Source: Acidimicrobiales bacterium
GTDB taxonomy: Bacteria > Actinomycetota > Acidimicrobiia > Acidimicrobiales > Aldehydirespiratoraceae
Length of the DNA: 40,975 bases
Direction of reading: 5' to 3'
NCBI GenBank assembly: GCA_029263175.1
Contig: JAJCXZ010000095.1
Location: 1-40,975, forward strand
In this document: piece after piece, positions 30,689 to 38,826 of the stretch
How positions within the stretch are numbered: the first letter of the stretch is position 1
How the letters are laid out: the number at the start of each line of letters is the position of its first letter
Program-made: the position numbers and the translations under genes
Notes under the pieces: model-generated
Database searches by the model: none
Told to the model about the DNA's origin: nothing
What the model saw: the letters and a program-made list of their open reading frames with translations, nothing else

Positions 30689-33073
30689 TCAGCCGTTGCG
30701 GCGGGCTTCGAGTTCCTCTGGCGAGATCAACACGTCACGAGCCTTGGAGCCGGTCGACGGACCGACGATGCCGGACTCCTCGAGGAGATCCATGATTCGT
30801 CCGGCGCGGGCGAACCCGACGCGCAGCTTGCGTTGGAGCATCGACGTCGACCCGAGCTGGGTTTGGACCACCAACTCCATGGCCTGACCGAGCAATTCGT
30901 CGCCGTCCTCGTCCGGGGTGGGAGGAGCGTCGGTGATCCCCAAACTCGGCGGAGTGTGGGTGACCCCACCCGGTGCGGGTATCGGCGACCGGCTCGGCTC
31001 GGGCATGCCCTCGCCTGGCGTGGCAGCTTTGACCGTTTCGTCAGCCGTGAACTCGGGAGCCTGGTCGATCCAGTGCTTGACGATCGCGCGGACTTCGGTC
31101 TCCTCGACCCAACAGCCCTGCACACGATGAGCCGTGGACGACGAAGGGCCGAGCATGAGCAGATCACCCTTACCCACGAGTCGCTCAGCACCCGGTTGAT
31201 CGAGGATCACCCGTGAGTCGGTGAGGCTCGAAACGGCGAACGCGAGGCGGGCGGGCACGTTGGCTTTGATCACGCCGGTGATGACGTTGACCGACGGACG
31301 CTGGGTCGCGATCACGAGGTGGATGCCCACCGCACGCGCCATCTGGGCGATTCGGGCGATCGAGTCCTCGACGTCGCGAGCCGCCACCATCATGAGATCG
31401 GCGAGCTCATCGACCACAATGAGCATGAATGGGAGACGCTTGTACTGGAGCGGTTCGCCGTCTTCGTCGATCTCGCCGAGCCCTGGCTCGATCGAACCGG
31501 CATCGACCGCGTTGTTGTAGCCGGTGATGTCGCGGAAGCCCACCTTGTGAAGCAGGTCGTAGCGGCGTTCCATTTCGCGCACTGCCCAGGCCAGCGCGTT
31601 CGCGGCTTGCCGGGGATCGGTGACGGGGGCCGTGAGGAGATGCGGCACCTTGTCGTACTGGCCCATCTCGACCCGCTTGGGATCAATGAGGATCATGCGC
31701 ACCTGCTCCGGCGTCGTCCGCATGAAGATCGAGGTGAGGAGCGAGTTGAGGCACGACGACTTACCGGCGCCGGTGGCGCCGGCGATCAACACGTGAGGCA
31801 TCGTGGCCAGGTTCACCATGACGTTGCGACCGTTGATGTCGCGACCGATCGCCACCTCGAGCGGGTGCTTGGCGTGACGCGCTTCCTTCGACGACAAGAT
31901 GTCGCCAAGCGCGATGATCTGACGGTCGGAGTTGTGGACCTCGACACCGATCGCACGACGACCAGGGATCGGGGCGAGGATCCGAACGTCGGGTGATGCC
32001 ATCGCGTAGGCAATGTCCTTGCGCAGGCTCTCCAGCTTGGAAACTTTCACACCTTCACCGAGCTCGAGCACATAGCGGGTGACGGTCGGACCCACGATCG
32101 GTTCGAGGAGTGTGGTCTGGACGCCGAACTGGTTGAGCGTGAACTGGAGCAGCCGGCCCCGTTCGGCAACCTCCAGCTGGTCGACTGATCGCTCTTCGGA
32201 CCGTGATAGCAGCGTCATCGGTGGCAGTTTCCACTTGCCGTTGTTGGCCGGGAGTGTCAGCGACTGTTGTTCGGCCTCGTTCACCGGTTCGGCCACACCG
32301 GCCTTCCTGCGCTTGGCCTTGGGCTTCGGTTCGGATTCCGGTTCTTCCACCGGCGGCGCCACCTCGGCGACGTCCTGATCAAACGGCTGCTCCCGCAGAT
32401 CGATCGCGGCTTCGCCGGTGGTCGGGTCGGAGAACAGGGCGTGCACGCCGCGACCGAGGAAGTCCGGGATCGGCCGCACGAGCTTGTATGCGACGCTGCC
32501 AACCGCTCGGGCTGACGAGCCCGTGAGAACGATCGCACCCACGAGTCCGATAGCCCCGAGGATCAAGACGCTGCCCACGCTTGCGGTGAGCGCATGGAGG
32601 GGTCCACCGACGGCCATGCCCAGCGCGCCACCCGCGGCACCGATCTTTTCGACCGGGTCGTCGATTCCGGGGCGGCCGCGACCGACGTGGAGCAAACCGG
32701 TGGTGGCGATGAGCAAGAGGATGCCGCCGACGGCGCCGCGAGCCATCCGTTCGACGTCGTCATCCTCCACGTCACCTCCCCGCACCAGCAAGATGCCGAT
32801 GGCGATGAGCCCGATCGGAATGATCACGCGGGCAAGACCCATCCCCAGCGCGAGGCCATCATCGAGAACTTCACCGACGATGCCGGCGGCACCCAACCAA
32901 ACCGAGGCGGCGGCCAGGAGCCCGACCAGGATCAGTCCGACACCCCAAACGTCGGCTCGATGGTCGGCCATGACGGAGTTGACGGCCGATCCCGCCCGCG
33001 GTGCAGCCTTCGTTGGAGCTTTCTTGGCCGCCCGCTTTGCGGGCGACTTCTTCGAGCGCGCTTTGGTAGCCAC
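30689..33073 (-). CDS. ftsK: DNA translocase FtsK/SpoIIIE
   Basis: Septum-anchored ATPase that pumps chromosomal DNA at division. 794 residues: a Lys/Ala/Pro-rich N-terminal tail, about four membrane segments within residues 40-190, an acidic/basic linker, the alpha-beta motor with Walker A I-A-G-A-T-G-A-G-K-S-S at about 427-436 and L-I-V-V-D-E-L-A-D-L-M Walker B, and a C-terminal gamma winged helix (L-L-G-Q-A-M-E-L-V ... L-Q-R-K-L-R-V-G-F-A-R-A-G). A proline-rich insertion of about 55 residues separates the motor from gamma. GTG start at 33073, with TAGCGT 9 nt before it and no ribosome binding site. The CaCA gene follows 28 bp downstream. Confidence 0.95.
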   Translation of the reverse strand: MATKARSKKSPAKRAAKKAPTKAAPRAGSAVNSVMADHRADVWGVGLILVGLLAAASVWLGAAGIVGEVLDDGLALGMGLARVIIPIGLIAIGILLVRGGDVEDDDVERMARGAVGGILLLIATTGLLHVGRGRPGIDDPVEKIGAAGGALGMAVGGPLHALTASVGSVLILGAIGLVGAIVLTGSSARAVGSVAYKLVRPIPDFLGRGVHALFSDPTTGEAAIDLREQPFDQDVAEVAPPVEEPESEPKPKAKRRKAGVAEPVNEAEQQSLTLPANNGKWKLPPMTLLSRSEERSVDQLEVAERGRLLQFTLNQFGVQTTLLEPIVGPTVTRYVLELGEGVKVSKLESLRKDIAYAMASPDVRILAPIPGRRAIGVEVHNSDRQIIALGDILSSKEARHAKHPLEVAIGRDINGRNVMVNLATMPHVLIAGATGAGKSSCLNSLLTSIFMRTTPEQVRMILIDPKRVEMGQYDKVPHLLTAPVTDPRQAANALAWAVREMERRYDLLHKVGFRDITGYNNAVDAGSIEPGLGEIDEDGEPLQYKRLPFMLIVVDELADLMMVAARDVEDSIARIAQMARAVGIHLVIATQRPSVNVITGVIKANVPARLAFAVSSLTDSRVILDQPGAERLVGKGDLLMLGPSSSTAHRVQGCWVEETEVRAIVKHWIDQAPEFTADETVKAATPGEGMPEPSRSPIPAPGGVTHTPPSLGITDAPPTPDEDGDELLGQAMELVVQTQLGSTSMLQRKLRVGFARAGRIMDLLEESGIVGPSTGSKARDVLISPEELEARRNG

Positions 33074-33179
33074 AGTACGCGAACGCTACCAGCGCGCCCC
33101 TCGCCCCCTCGGGCACCCCGGGTTGCAGCACGTGCTCCGAGCAACGCTGCATCTTTGGGATCCAACACTCGTCGAGGGC

Positions 33180-33185
33180 TACGGT
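33180..33185 (+). promoter_or_regulatory. -10 element of leaderless GST-like transcript
   Basis: TACGGT, 6 nt before the ATG at 33192; no ribosome binding site. Confidence 0.5.
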
Positions 33186-33191
33186 CACTCC

Positions 33192-34223
33192 ATGACGCAT
33201 CCCCTCGCGCTTGTCGGCAACACCGGATCGCCATACTCACGCAAGATGCGGGCCGTCCTGCGGTACCGCCAGATCCCATTCCGGTGGCTCCCCAAGGGTT
33301 CGCGTTGGCACACCGGGATCCCCGCCGTGAAGGTGCCGATCATCCCCGTACTCGCCTTCCCCGACGGCTCGGGTGCCTATGTGGAGGCAATGACCGACTC
33401 CAGTCCACAAATAATGGTGCTGGAGGAGCGCTTCTACGGTCGCAGCATCGTCCCGGCTGATCCTGTGGTGGCGTGTCTCGACCACCTCATCGAGGACTAC
33501 GCCGGCGAGTGGGTCACCAAGGCGATGTATCACTACCGCTGGCACCCTCCCGAAGCCCGGGACAAAGCGGGGAAGCTGCTCCCCCTTCAGGCCGGCATCA
33601 ATCTGGCGGACGACGACTGGACCCGAATGCGGGACTGGATCACGAATCGTCGGGTCGATCGTCTCAGCCTGGTCGGGTCGACTCCCTCCACCGTGCCGGT
33701 GATCGAGGCGAGCTACCGGCGACTGCTCGAGATCCTCGATGCACATCTGCGGACCTCAGAGTTCGTGCTCGGCGGGCGCCCATCTCGGTGCGACTTCGGA
33801 CTGTTCGGACAGCTGTCGCAATTGACGTGGTTCGACACCGAAGGCGTCGACGTGGCAGTTGAGGTCAGCCCTCGCACAGTGACCTGGGTAGAGCGCGCCG
33901 ACGACCTCTCGTGGTTCGAGCCCGATGATTCAGAACCATGGTTCACGCGAGACGATGTCTCGCCCTCTCTCACCGCGCTCCTCGGCGAGATCGGCCGTAC
34001 ATACGCGCCGTTCATGATCGCGAACCATCGGGCGTTTGAAACCGACAGTGATGTTGTGCGCTACGAGGTCGACGGCGTGACATGCGAACAGGGCCCGTTC
34101 GCCTACCAACGCAAGTGTCTCGACTGGCTGCGGGATATCTACCACGGGATGGAAGCCGGGGATCGAGCAGCTGTCGACGACATCCTCGCCGGCACCGGAT
34201 GTGAGGCGCTTTTCGTTGACTAG
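33192..34223 (+). CDS. Glutathione S-transferase-like protein (thioredoxin-fold N-terminus)
   Basis: 343 residues. The N-terminal about 80 residues look like a GST thioredoxin-type domain (A-L-V-G-N-T-G-S-P-Y-S-R-K-M-R-A-V-L-R-Y, V-P-I-I-P-V-L, a Ser/Tyr instead of a C-x-x-C pair). The rest is helical with R-P-S-R-C-D-F-G-L-F-G-Q-L, typical of GST C-domains. It is longer than normal GSTs (about 210), with extra C-terminal helices. Actinobacteria generally lack glutathione, so its thiol partner or substrate is unknown. The open frame extends upstream to 32418, but that part is antisense to ftsK and not real. The PaiB-like gene follows within 9 bp. Confidence 0.8.
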   Translation: MTHPLALVGNTGSPYSRKMRAVLRYRQIPFRWLPKGSRWHTGIPAVKVPIIPVLAFPDGSGAYVEAMTDSSPQIMVLEERFYGRSIVPADPVVACLDHLIEDYAGEWVTKAMYHYRWHPPEARDKAGKLLPLQAGINLADDDWTRMRDWITNRRVDRLSLVGSTPSTVPVIEASYRRLLEILDAHLRTSEFVLGGRPSRCDFGLFGQLSQLTWFDTEGVDVAVEVSPRTVTWVERADDLSWFEPDDSEPWFTRDDVSPSLTALLGEIGRTYAPFMIANHRAFETDSDVVRYEVDGVTCEQGPFAYQRKCLDWLRDIYHGMEAGDRAAVDDILAGTGCEALFVD

Positions 34224-34226
34224 CGT
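34221..34226 (+). promoter_or_regulatory. -10 element of leaderless PaiB-like transcript, overlapping the previous stop codon
   Basis: TAGCGT, 6 nt before the ATG at 34233. Its first three bases are the TAG stop of the GST-like gene. Confidence 0.5.
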
Positions 34227-34232
34227 CGACGC

Positions 34233-34847
34233 ATGCTGATTCGCGCCCACGACGACGCCTCCGCTGACGAGGACCGATGGCGTTCGTTCGTCGCAGGCCA
34301 AGGGTTCGGTCATCTCGTCGCCGCCGGGTCGGGTCGCGACGTGCCGGTCGTGGTGCCGACCCAGTTCATCCTGCAGGGCGACACGGTCCTGCTGCACTTG
34401 GCCAAGCCGAATCCGGTGTTCCCCGCGCTCGCGGAGAACGACCAGGTCGTCCTGAGCGTGGCCGGAGACTGGGCCTACATCCCGGGCGCATGGAAGGCCG
34501 TGGGGGACGAGGATCCGCGGATCGGCGTGCCGACCACCTACTACGGAGCCGTACAACTCACCGGCACCGCCTCGGTAGTCGACCGGCCCGCGGATACCGC
34601 CGCCGTGTTACGAGAACAGTTGGGTGCGCTCGAACCTGACGGCGACTACGTCGACCCCATCGAGCACGACGCCAAGCTGGCGGCAATTCGCGGCATCTCG
34701 ATTGTCGTGACCGAGGTGCGAGCCAAGTTCAAATACGGCGGCAATGTCGATGAGGCGCACCGAGCCCACGTTGCCCGGCAACTGGCGGCACGCCGCGGTC
34801 CGGGCGATGCCGCCGTGCTTCTACAGATCGAGCTGCCCGACAACTGA
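34233..34847 (+). CDS. PaiB-family FMN-binding protein
   Basis: 204 residues of the split-barrel flavin-binding fold: H-L-V-A ... V-P-V-V-V-P-T-Q-F-I-L near the start, L-L-H-L-A-K-P-N-P, and V-P-T-T-Y-Y-G-A-V-Q-L-T-G. Bacillus PaiB is described as a negative regulator of sporulation and protease genes. Most relatives are simply flavin/heme-binding proteins of unknown role, and no DNA-binding domain is visible here. It follows the GST-like gene and has its own leaderless promoter. Confidence 0.82.
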   Translation: MLIRAHDDASADEDRWRSFVAGQGFGHLVAAGSGRDVPVVVPTQFILQGDTVLLHLAKPNPVFPALAENDQVVLSVAGDWAYIPGAWKAVGDEDPRIGVPTTYYGAVQLTGTASVVDRPADTAAVLREQLGALEPDGDYVDPIEHDAKLAAIRGISIVVTEVRAKFKYGGNVDEAHRAHVARQLAARRGPGDAAVLLQIELPDN

Positions 34848-34878
34848 GTACCGATCCCAGCTCGAATCGAGCGGAAGA

Positions 34879-34906
34879 TGCAGCACACCTCGGAGCCCGT
34901 GCTGCA
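34879..34906. terminator. Hairpin terminator between PaiB-like gene and rnj
   Basis: TGCAGCAC (34879-34886) pairs with GTGCTGCA (34899-34906) around a 12-nt loop, 1 bp from the rnj stop. The genes converge, so it may serve both. T-runs are poor. Confidence 0.6.
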
Positions 34907-34907
34907 A

Positions 34908-36569
34908 CTAGCCCTCGCGGATGACGGGAACGATCATGGGGCGGCGGCGGGTGCGGTCGTTGACCGTGCGGCCGGCGGCTCGACGGGCGACCTGGCCGAG
35001 CTTTTCGATCGTGACGTCGCGATCGTCGAGCGCCTTCATGAGGTCCTGTTCGACCGCATCGGCCACTGCGGTTTCGTGACCGACGAGTGCGGGGACCTCA
35101 ACCCAGCCTCGCGACACCACATCGGGACCGGCAATGATCTCGCCGCGCTCCAGATCGACATGGACAACAATGGCGCAGAAGCCGTCATCGCCGAGGACCC
35201 GCCGGTCGCCGAGCACCGCGCTGCCGAGGTCGCCGACGGTGCCATCGACATACAGATGATCGCCGCCGATCGAGCCGAGGTGCTCGATGCCGTCGTCACT
35301 GATCTCGATCTGATCGCCGTCCTCACAGAACACGATGCGGTCATCGGCCATTCCCATCTTGCGAGCGAGATCGGAGTGAGCGACCAGGTGGGCGTATTCG
35401 CCGTGGACCGGAACAAACCACTCCGGTACTGCCACCGAGTGCAGCGTTTGCAGCTCCTGCTGCTTGCCGTGGCCACTCGTATGGATGTCGAGCATCCCAC
35501 TGTGGAACACCTTGACCCCATGGCGAGCGAGCCCGTTGCGGACGGTGGCGACAGCCGCCTCGTTTCCGGGGATCGGGTGCGAGCTGAAAACCACGGTGTC
35601 GTTGTCGTCCAGCTTGAGCCAGCGGCTGGCGCCAATCGCCATTTGTGTGAGCGCGGCCCGCGGCTCGCCCTGCGAGCCAGTGCACACGACGAGGACTTTG
35701 CTCTGGTCGAGATCCTCGAGATCGTCGATATCGCGGATCGAGTGGTCGGGAACCCGCAGAATCCCGAGGTCGCGTGCCAGCTTCACGTTGCGCTTCATCG
35801 ACAGACCAAGCGTCACGAGCGTGCGACCGGTGGCGACCGCCGCATCAGCGAGCTGCTGGATGCGATGAAGATGGCTGGCGAACGACGCGACGATGACGCG
35901 GCGCCCTTCCTGGCCCCGGATGAGGTTGGCGAGGTTGGCGCCGATCTCGGTCTCCGACTTCGACATTCCCGGGCTGTCGGCGTTGGTCGAGTCGGCCATC
36001 AACAACCGGATGCCGGGCTCGTAGGCCAGCGCACCGATACGGGCGAGGTTCGTACGTCGTCCGTCCACCGGGGTGAGATCGAGCTTGAAGTCGCTCGAGT
36101 GCAGGATCACGCCCTGCTTTGTATGCAGCGCAGTGATGTTGCCCGAAGGGATCGAGTGGGTGACCGGCAGAAACTCACAGTCGAACGGGCCGACGTCCAT
36201 CCGGTCGTTGTCGTTCACCAGCCGCAACTCGGCCTTGTCGAGGAGACGGGATTCGCGCAGCTTGTGCTCGATCATGCCCAGCGTGAACGCGGAGCCATAG
36301 ATGGGGAACGACACGTGCTCGAGAAGATGCGGCAAGGCCCCGATGTGATCTTCGTGCGCGTGGGTTGCGATGCACGCCTCGATGCGGTCGCCATTCTCGA
36401 TGAGATAGCTGAGGTCAGGGAGAACCGCGTCGACGCCGGGGAGGTCGTCGCCACCGAACATCTGGCCACAGTCGAGGACGACGATTCGGCCCTCGGTCTC
36501 GATCGCCATGCAGTTGCGGCCGATCTCACCGAGGCCACCCAGGTACGTGATCTTTACGGGAGGAGCCAC
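34908..36569 (-). CDS. rnj: Ribonuclease J
   Basis: Metallo-beta-lactamase-fold 5'-3' exo/endoribonuclease for mRNA decay and rRNA maturation. 553 residues: Y-L-G-G-L-G-E-I-G-R-N start, metal site H-A-H-E-D-H at 70-75, D-S-T-N-A-D-S-P-G beta-CASP region, G-S-Q-G-E-P, V-H-G-E-Y-A-H-L and the C-terminal domain. I chose GTG 36569, which begins 1 bp after the dapA stop. An apparent ATG at 36671 would lie inside dapA and adds sequence without family similarity. The dapA-rnj pairing is common in actinobacteria. Confidence 0.96.
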   Translation of the reverse strand: MAPPVKITYLGGLGEIGRNCMAIETEGRIVVLDCGQMFGGDDLPGVDAVLPDLSYLIENGDRIEACIATHAHEDHIGALPHLLEHVSFPIYGSAFTLGMIEHKLRESRLLDKAELRLVNDNDRMDVGPFDCEFLPVTHSIPSGNITALHTKQGVILHSSDFKLDLTPVDGRRTNLARIGALAYEPGIRLLMADSTNADSPGMSKSETEIGANLANLIRGQEGRRVIVASFASHLHRIQQLADAAVATGRTLVTLGLSMKRNVKLARDLGILRVPDHSIRDIDDLEDLDQSKVLVVCTGSQGEPRAALTQMAIGASRWLKLDDNDTVVFSSHPIPGNEAAVATVRNGLARHGVKVFHSGMLDIHTSGHGKQQELQTLHSVAVPEWFVPVHGEYAHLVAHSDLARKMGMADDRIVFCEDGDQIEISDDGIEHLGSIGGDHLYVDGTVGDLGSAVLGDRRVLGDDGFCAIVVHVDLERGEIIAGPDVVSRGWVEVPALVGHETAVADAVEQDLMKALDDRDVTIEKLGQVARRAAGRTVNDRTRRRPMIVPVIREG

Positions 36570-36570
36570 G

Positions 36571-37473
36571 TCAGGCCCGTCCGAGACCGGCGAGCACGGC
36601 TTTGGCATCGGACGCCACCCAGTCGGGCTCGGGACCCATCGGCAAACGGGTGGGGCCGCCGGGCAGTCCAAGCACGCGCATCATCGCTTTCGTCGGAATC
36701 GGATTGGGGGCTTCGTCGCCAGTCTCGAACTCGTACGACGGCATCATCAGCCGGTTGAGCGCCGTGGCGCGCACGACGTCACCGGAGAAGAATGCGTTCA
36801 TCATGTCGCGGGTCTCATTGCCCACCCAGTGGGTGGCGACGCCGATCGTGCCGACGGCGCCGATCGACAGCAGCGGCAGGGTAACTCCATCGTCCCCGCT
36901 GTAGACCTCGGTGCCCTCGGGGGCGTTGCGCAGCAGGCGAGCGGTCTCGCCCGGACTGCCTGAGGCATCTTTCACGCCGAGAATGTTGGCGACGTTGGCG
37001 AACAGGTCGATCATCGTCTCGGTTGCGATCTTGCGACCGGTGCGACCAGGAATGTCGTACAGCAGGACCGGCTTGTCAGTGGCGTCCGCGCAGGCTCGGA
37101 AATGCTCGTACAAACCGGCCTGTGAAGGGCGGTTGTAGTACCCGGCCACGTGGAGGATGCCTGCTGCACCAGCGCCGGTGCAGCGCTCGGTCAACTCGAC
37201 GGCAGCCTTGGTGTCGTTGCTGCCCGCGCCGGCGATGACCGGCACGTCGACAGCCTCGACGACAGCTTCGACGAGCGAGATCTGCTCGTCGTGGGTCAGC
37301 GTGGGTGACTCGCCCGTGGTGCCCGCGATGACAAGCCCGTCATTGCCGCCATCGGTGGTGAGGTACTGGGCCAGCTTTTGTGCTCCGTCGAGATCGAGGG
37401 CCCCATCAGCGGTGAACGGAGTCACCATTGCCGTGAGCACCCGGCCGAACGTGGCGATGGGAGCGGTAGTCAT
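36571..37473 (-). CDS. dapA: 4-hydroxy-tetrahydrodipicolinate synthase
   Basis: Condenses pyruvate with aspartate semialdehyde, the first step specific to diaminopimelate/lysine. 300 residues of a TIM barrel: A-M-V-T-P-F start, G-T-T-G-E-S-P-T-L, A-G-Y-Y-N-R-P-S-Q, L-Y-D-I-P-G-R-T-G and Schiff-base Lys168 in L-G-V-K-D-A-S. It lies directly before rnj and after the dapB-SURF1-hypothetical run. Overlapping inverted repeats sit immediately upstream of the ATG. Confidence 0.96.
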   Translation of the reverse strand: MTTAPIATFGRVLTAMVTPFTADGALDLDGAQKLAQYLTTDGGNDGLVIAGTTGESPTLTHDEQISLVEAVVEAVDVPVIAGAGSNDTKAAVELTERCTGAGAAGILHVAGYYNRPSQAGLYEHFRACADATDKPVLLYDIPGRTGRKIATETMIDLFANVANILGVKDASGSPGETARLLRNAPEGTEVYSGDDGVTLPLLSIGAVGTIGVATHWVGNETRDMMNAFFSGDVVRATALNRLMMPSYEFETGDEAPNPIPTKAMMRVLGLPGGPTRLPMGPEPDWVASDAKAVLAGLGRA

Positions 37474-37500
37474 GCACCAATGGTGCCACGATTCGGCACC
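37474..37500. promoter_or_regulatory. Overlapping inverted repeats abutting the dapA start
   Basis: GCACCAATGGTGC (37474-37486) is a palindrome around a central A. The same GGTGCC (37482-37487) also pairs with GGCACC (37495-37500) across 7 nt. The two hairpins are mutually exclusive. They could be a repressor operator or alternative RNA folds over the start codon. Confidence 0.4.
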
Positions 37501-37524
37501 GATGCGGTCAGCTTTCTGCGGGAA

Positions 37525-38091
37525 CTATCGCTCGCCGGAGCGGTCCCGCCCGAGCGTCGCCAGCAGATGTTCGTGGAGTTCGAACCACACGGTGTGGACG
37601 GAATCCAAACTCGGGGAGTCCACCCAGCGGGGATCCAGCTGGGCCTCGTCGAGTGCCGCCTCGAACCGCGAGGCGTAGGACCCGAAGCGGGGTCGAGCCT
37701 CGGTCAAGGCATCGAGGACTGGGGTGAGTTCGACGATCAGGCGCACCAGTTCGTGGAGGTCGACATCACCGTCCTGCCAGCCGACACACCCGGCAAGGAA
37801 CGCCCTGTTGATGGGCAAGAAGGCCTCGTATGCAGTGGTGATTTCAGCCCGCGCGCCGTCGTCCCTGGCGAGGTAGGCCGCCAGCTCTGCCTGGCCGGCG
37901 CTGGTGAGTGAGATCCGGCCCTCACCACCTCGAATCCGCACCTGCTCGAGCCTCACCGCTCCTGCCAGCTCATCGTCGATGGCAACCGAGGCGTCGCCGA
38001 CGAGGTCGCCAACGGTCAGCCGCACAGCCTCAGCATCACCGCGGCTTCTCAGGCGCACCGCCAAGAGCGTCAACAGCTGAAGGTCATCCAT
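37525..38091 (-). CDS. Hypothetical protein, possible winged-helix regulator
   Basis: 188 residues, not recognised with certainty. The first half (L-Q-L-L-T-L-L-A-V-R-L-R-S-R-G-D-A, then V-G-D-L-V, then I-S-L-T-S-A-G-Q-A-E-L) has the helix-helix-wing rhythm of MarR-like winged helices. The second half is helical with W-Q-D-G-D-V-D and several Leu-rich stretches. It has no membrane segment. ATG 38091 overlaps the SURF1 stop by 8 bp, so it is translated with SURF1, and dapA follows after 51 bp. It might regulate its neighbours, but that is only a guess from position. Confidence 0.65.
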   Translation of the reverse strand: MDDLQLLTLLAVRLRSRGDAEAVRLTVGDLVGDASVAIDDELAGAVRLEQVRIRGGEGRISLTSAGQAELAAYLARDDGARAEITTAYEAFLPINRAFLAGCVGWQDGDVDLHELVRLIVELTPVLDALTEARPRFGSYASRFEAALDEAQLDPRWVDSPSLDSVHTVWFELHEHLLATLGRDRSGER

Positions 38092-38818
38092 CGCCGTCCA
38101 TCTTGGCCAACTCACGGAGCTTGCGCCGAACGATCAACCCGTACACCACGATGCCGCCGCTCGAGAAGAAGAACCACTGGAAGGCATACGACAGATGCGG
38201 TCCCTCTCCCAGCGGGGGCGGGGGCACAGGAATCGGGAGGTCGAGAACCTCGGGGACCTGGAGCTCGATCTGTATCCAGATGTCGGCGACGTCGCGTCCG
38301 ATTGCCTCCTCGACAATCGACAGATCCATTCGGCTCACCTCGGCCAGCGCGTCGGTACCGGTCCCCTCGCGACCGCCCCCCACCGACTCGAAGATGCGAC
38401 CGACGAGTTCGACGTCGGCCGGGGTCTCGACCACGCGGGGATCATCGCCGGTCACCCAGAGCCGCGGCACCCAGCCACGAGCGACCACCACGACGCGCCC
38501 GTCGTCGAGCTCGACCGGCGTAGCCAACCAGCTACCGGCCTGGGCCTGAAACGAACGATTCGCAACCAAGAACGAGGAGTCGTCGAGGTAGTGGCCCCGC
38601 ACGATGGCTCGCCGATGCTCGACGATCGCCTCGGTGCCGTCGAGGAACGCCTCGATCTCGGCCGCGGGTTGCTCCGCGGCCGCCGCGATTTCGTCGTTGG
38701 AGCGTTGACGTTCGCCCCGCCGTTCGAGCTGCCAGAAGCCAAGGCCGAGCATGACCAGGACCATCGTCAGCACAAAGAGGTGCGACAGGATCCAGCGGGG
38801 GGTGAAGAGACCGCGCAC
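38084..38818 (-). CDS. SURF1-family cytochrome oxidase assembly protein
   Basis: 244 residues with membrane segments at about 9-29 and near the C-terminus (about 213-230). The extracytoplasmic loop carries the family pattern F-W-Q-L-E-R-R, V-R-G-H-Y-L-D, V-V-V-V-A-R-G-W-V-P and H-L-S-Y-A-F-Q-W-F-F-F. SURF1 proteins help insert heme a into cytochrome c oxidase. It starts 8 bp after dapB, with no other respiratory genes nearby, so the placement within a dap cluster is positional rather than functional. Confidence 0.88.
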   Translation of the reverse strand: MRGLFTPRWILSHLFVLTMVLVMLGLGFWQLERRGERQRSNDEIAAAAEQPAAEIEAFLDGTEAIVEHRRAIVRGHYLDDSSFLVANRSFQAQAGSWLATPVELDDGRVVVVARGWVPRLWVTGDDPRVVETPADVELVGRIFESVGGGREGTGTDALAEVSRMDLSIVEEAIGRDVADIWIQIELQVPEVLDLPIPVPPPPLGEGPHLSYAFQWFFFSSGGIVVYGLIVRRKLRELAKMDGDG

Positions 38819-38826
38819 AGTCTGGT

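Noticed and set aside
32418-33191. Upstream extension of the GST-like gene
   Set aside because: It is antisense to ftsK; the GST fold begins at 33192, where a leaderless promoter also sits.
34878-36758. Plus-strand open frame (626 codons) over rnj
   Set aside because: Antisense shadow of RNase J.
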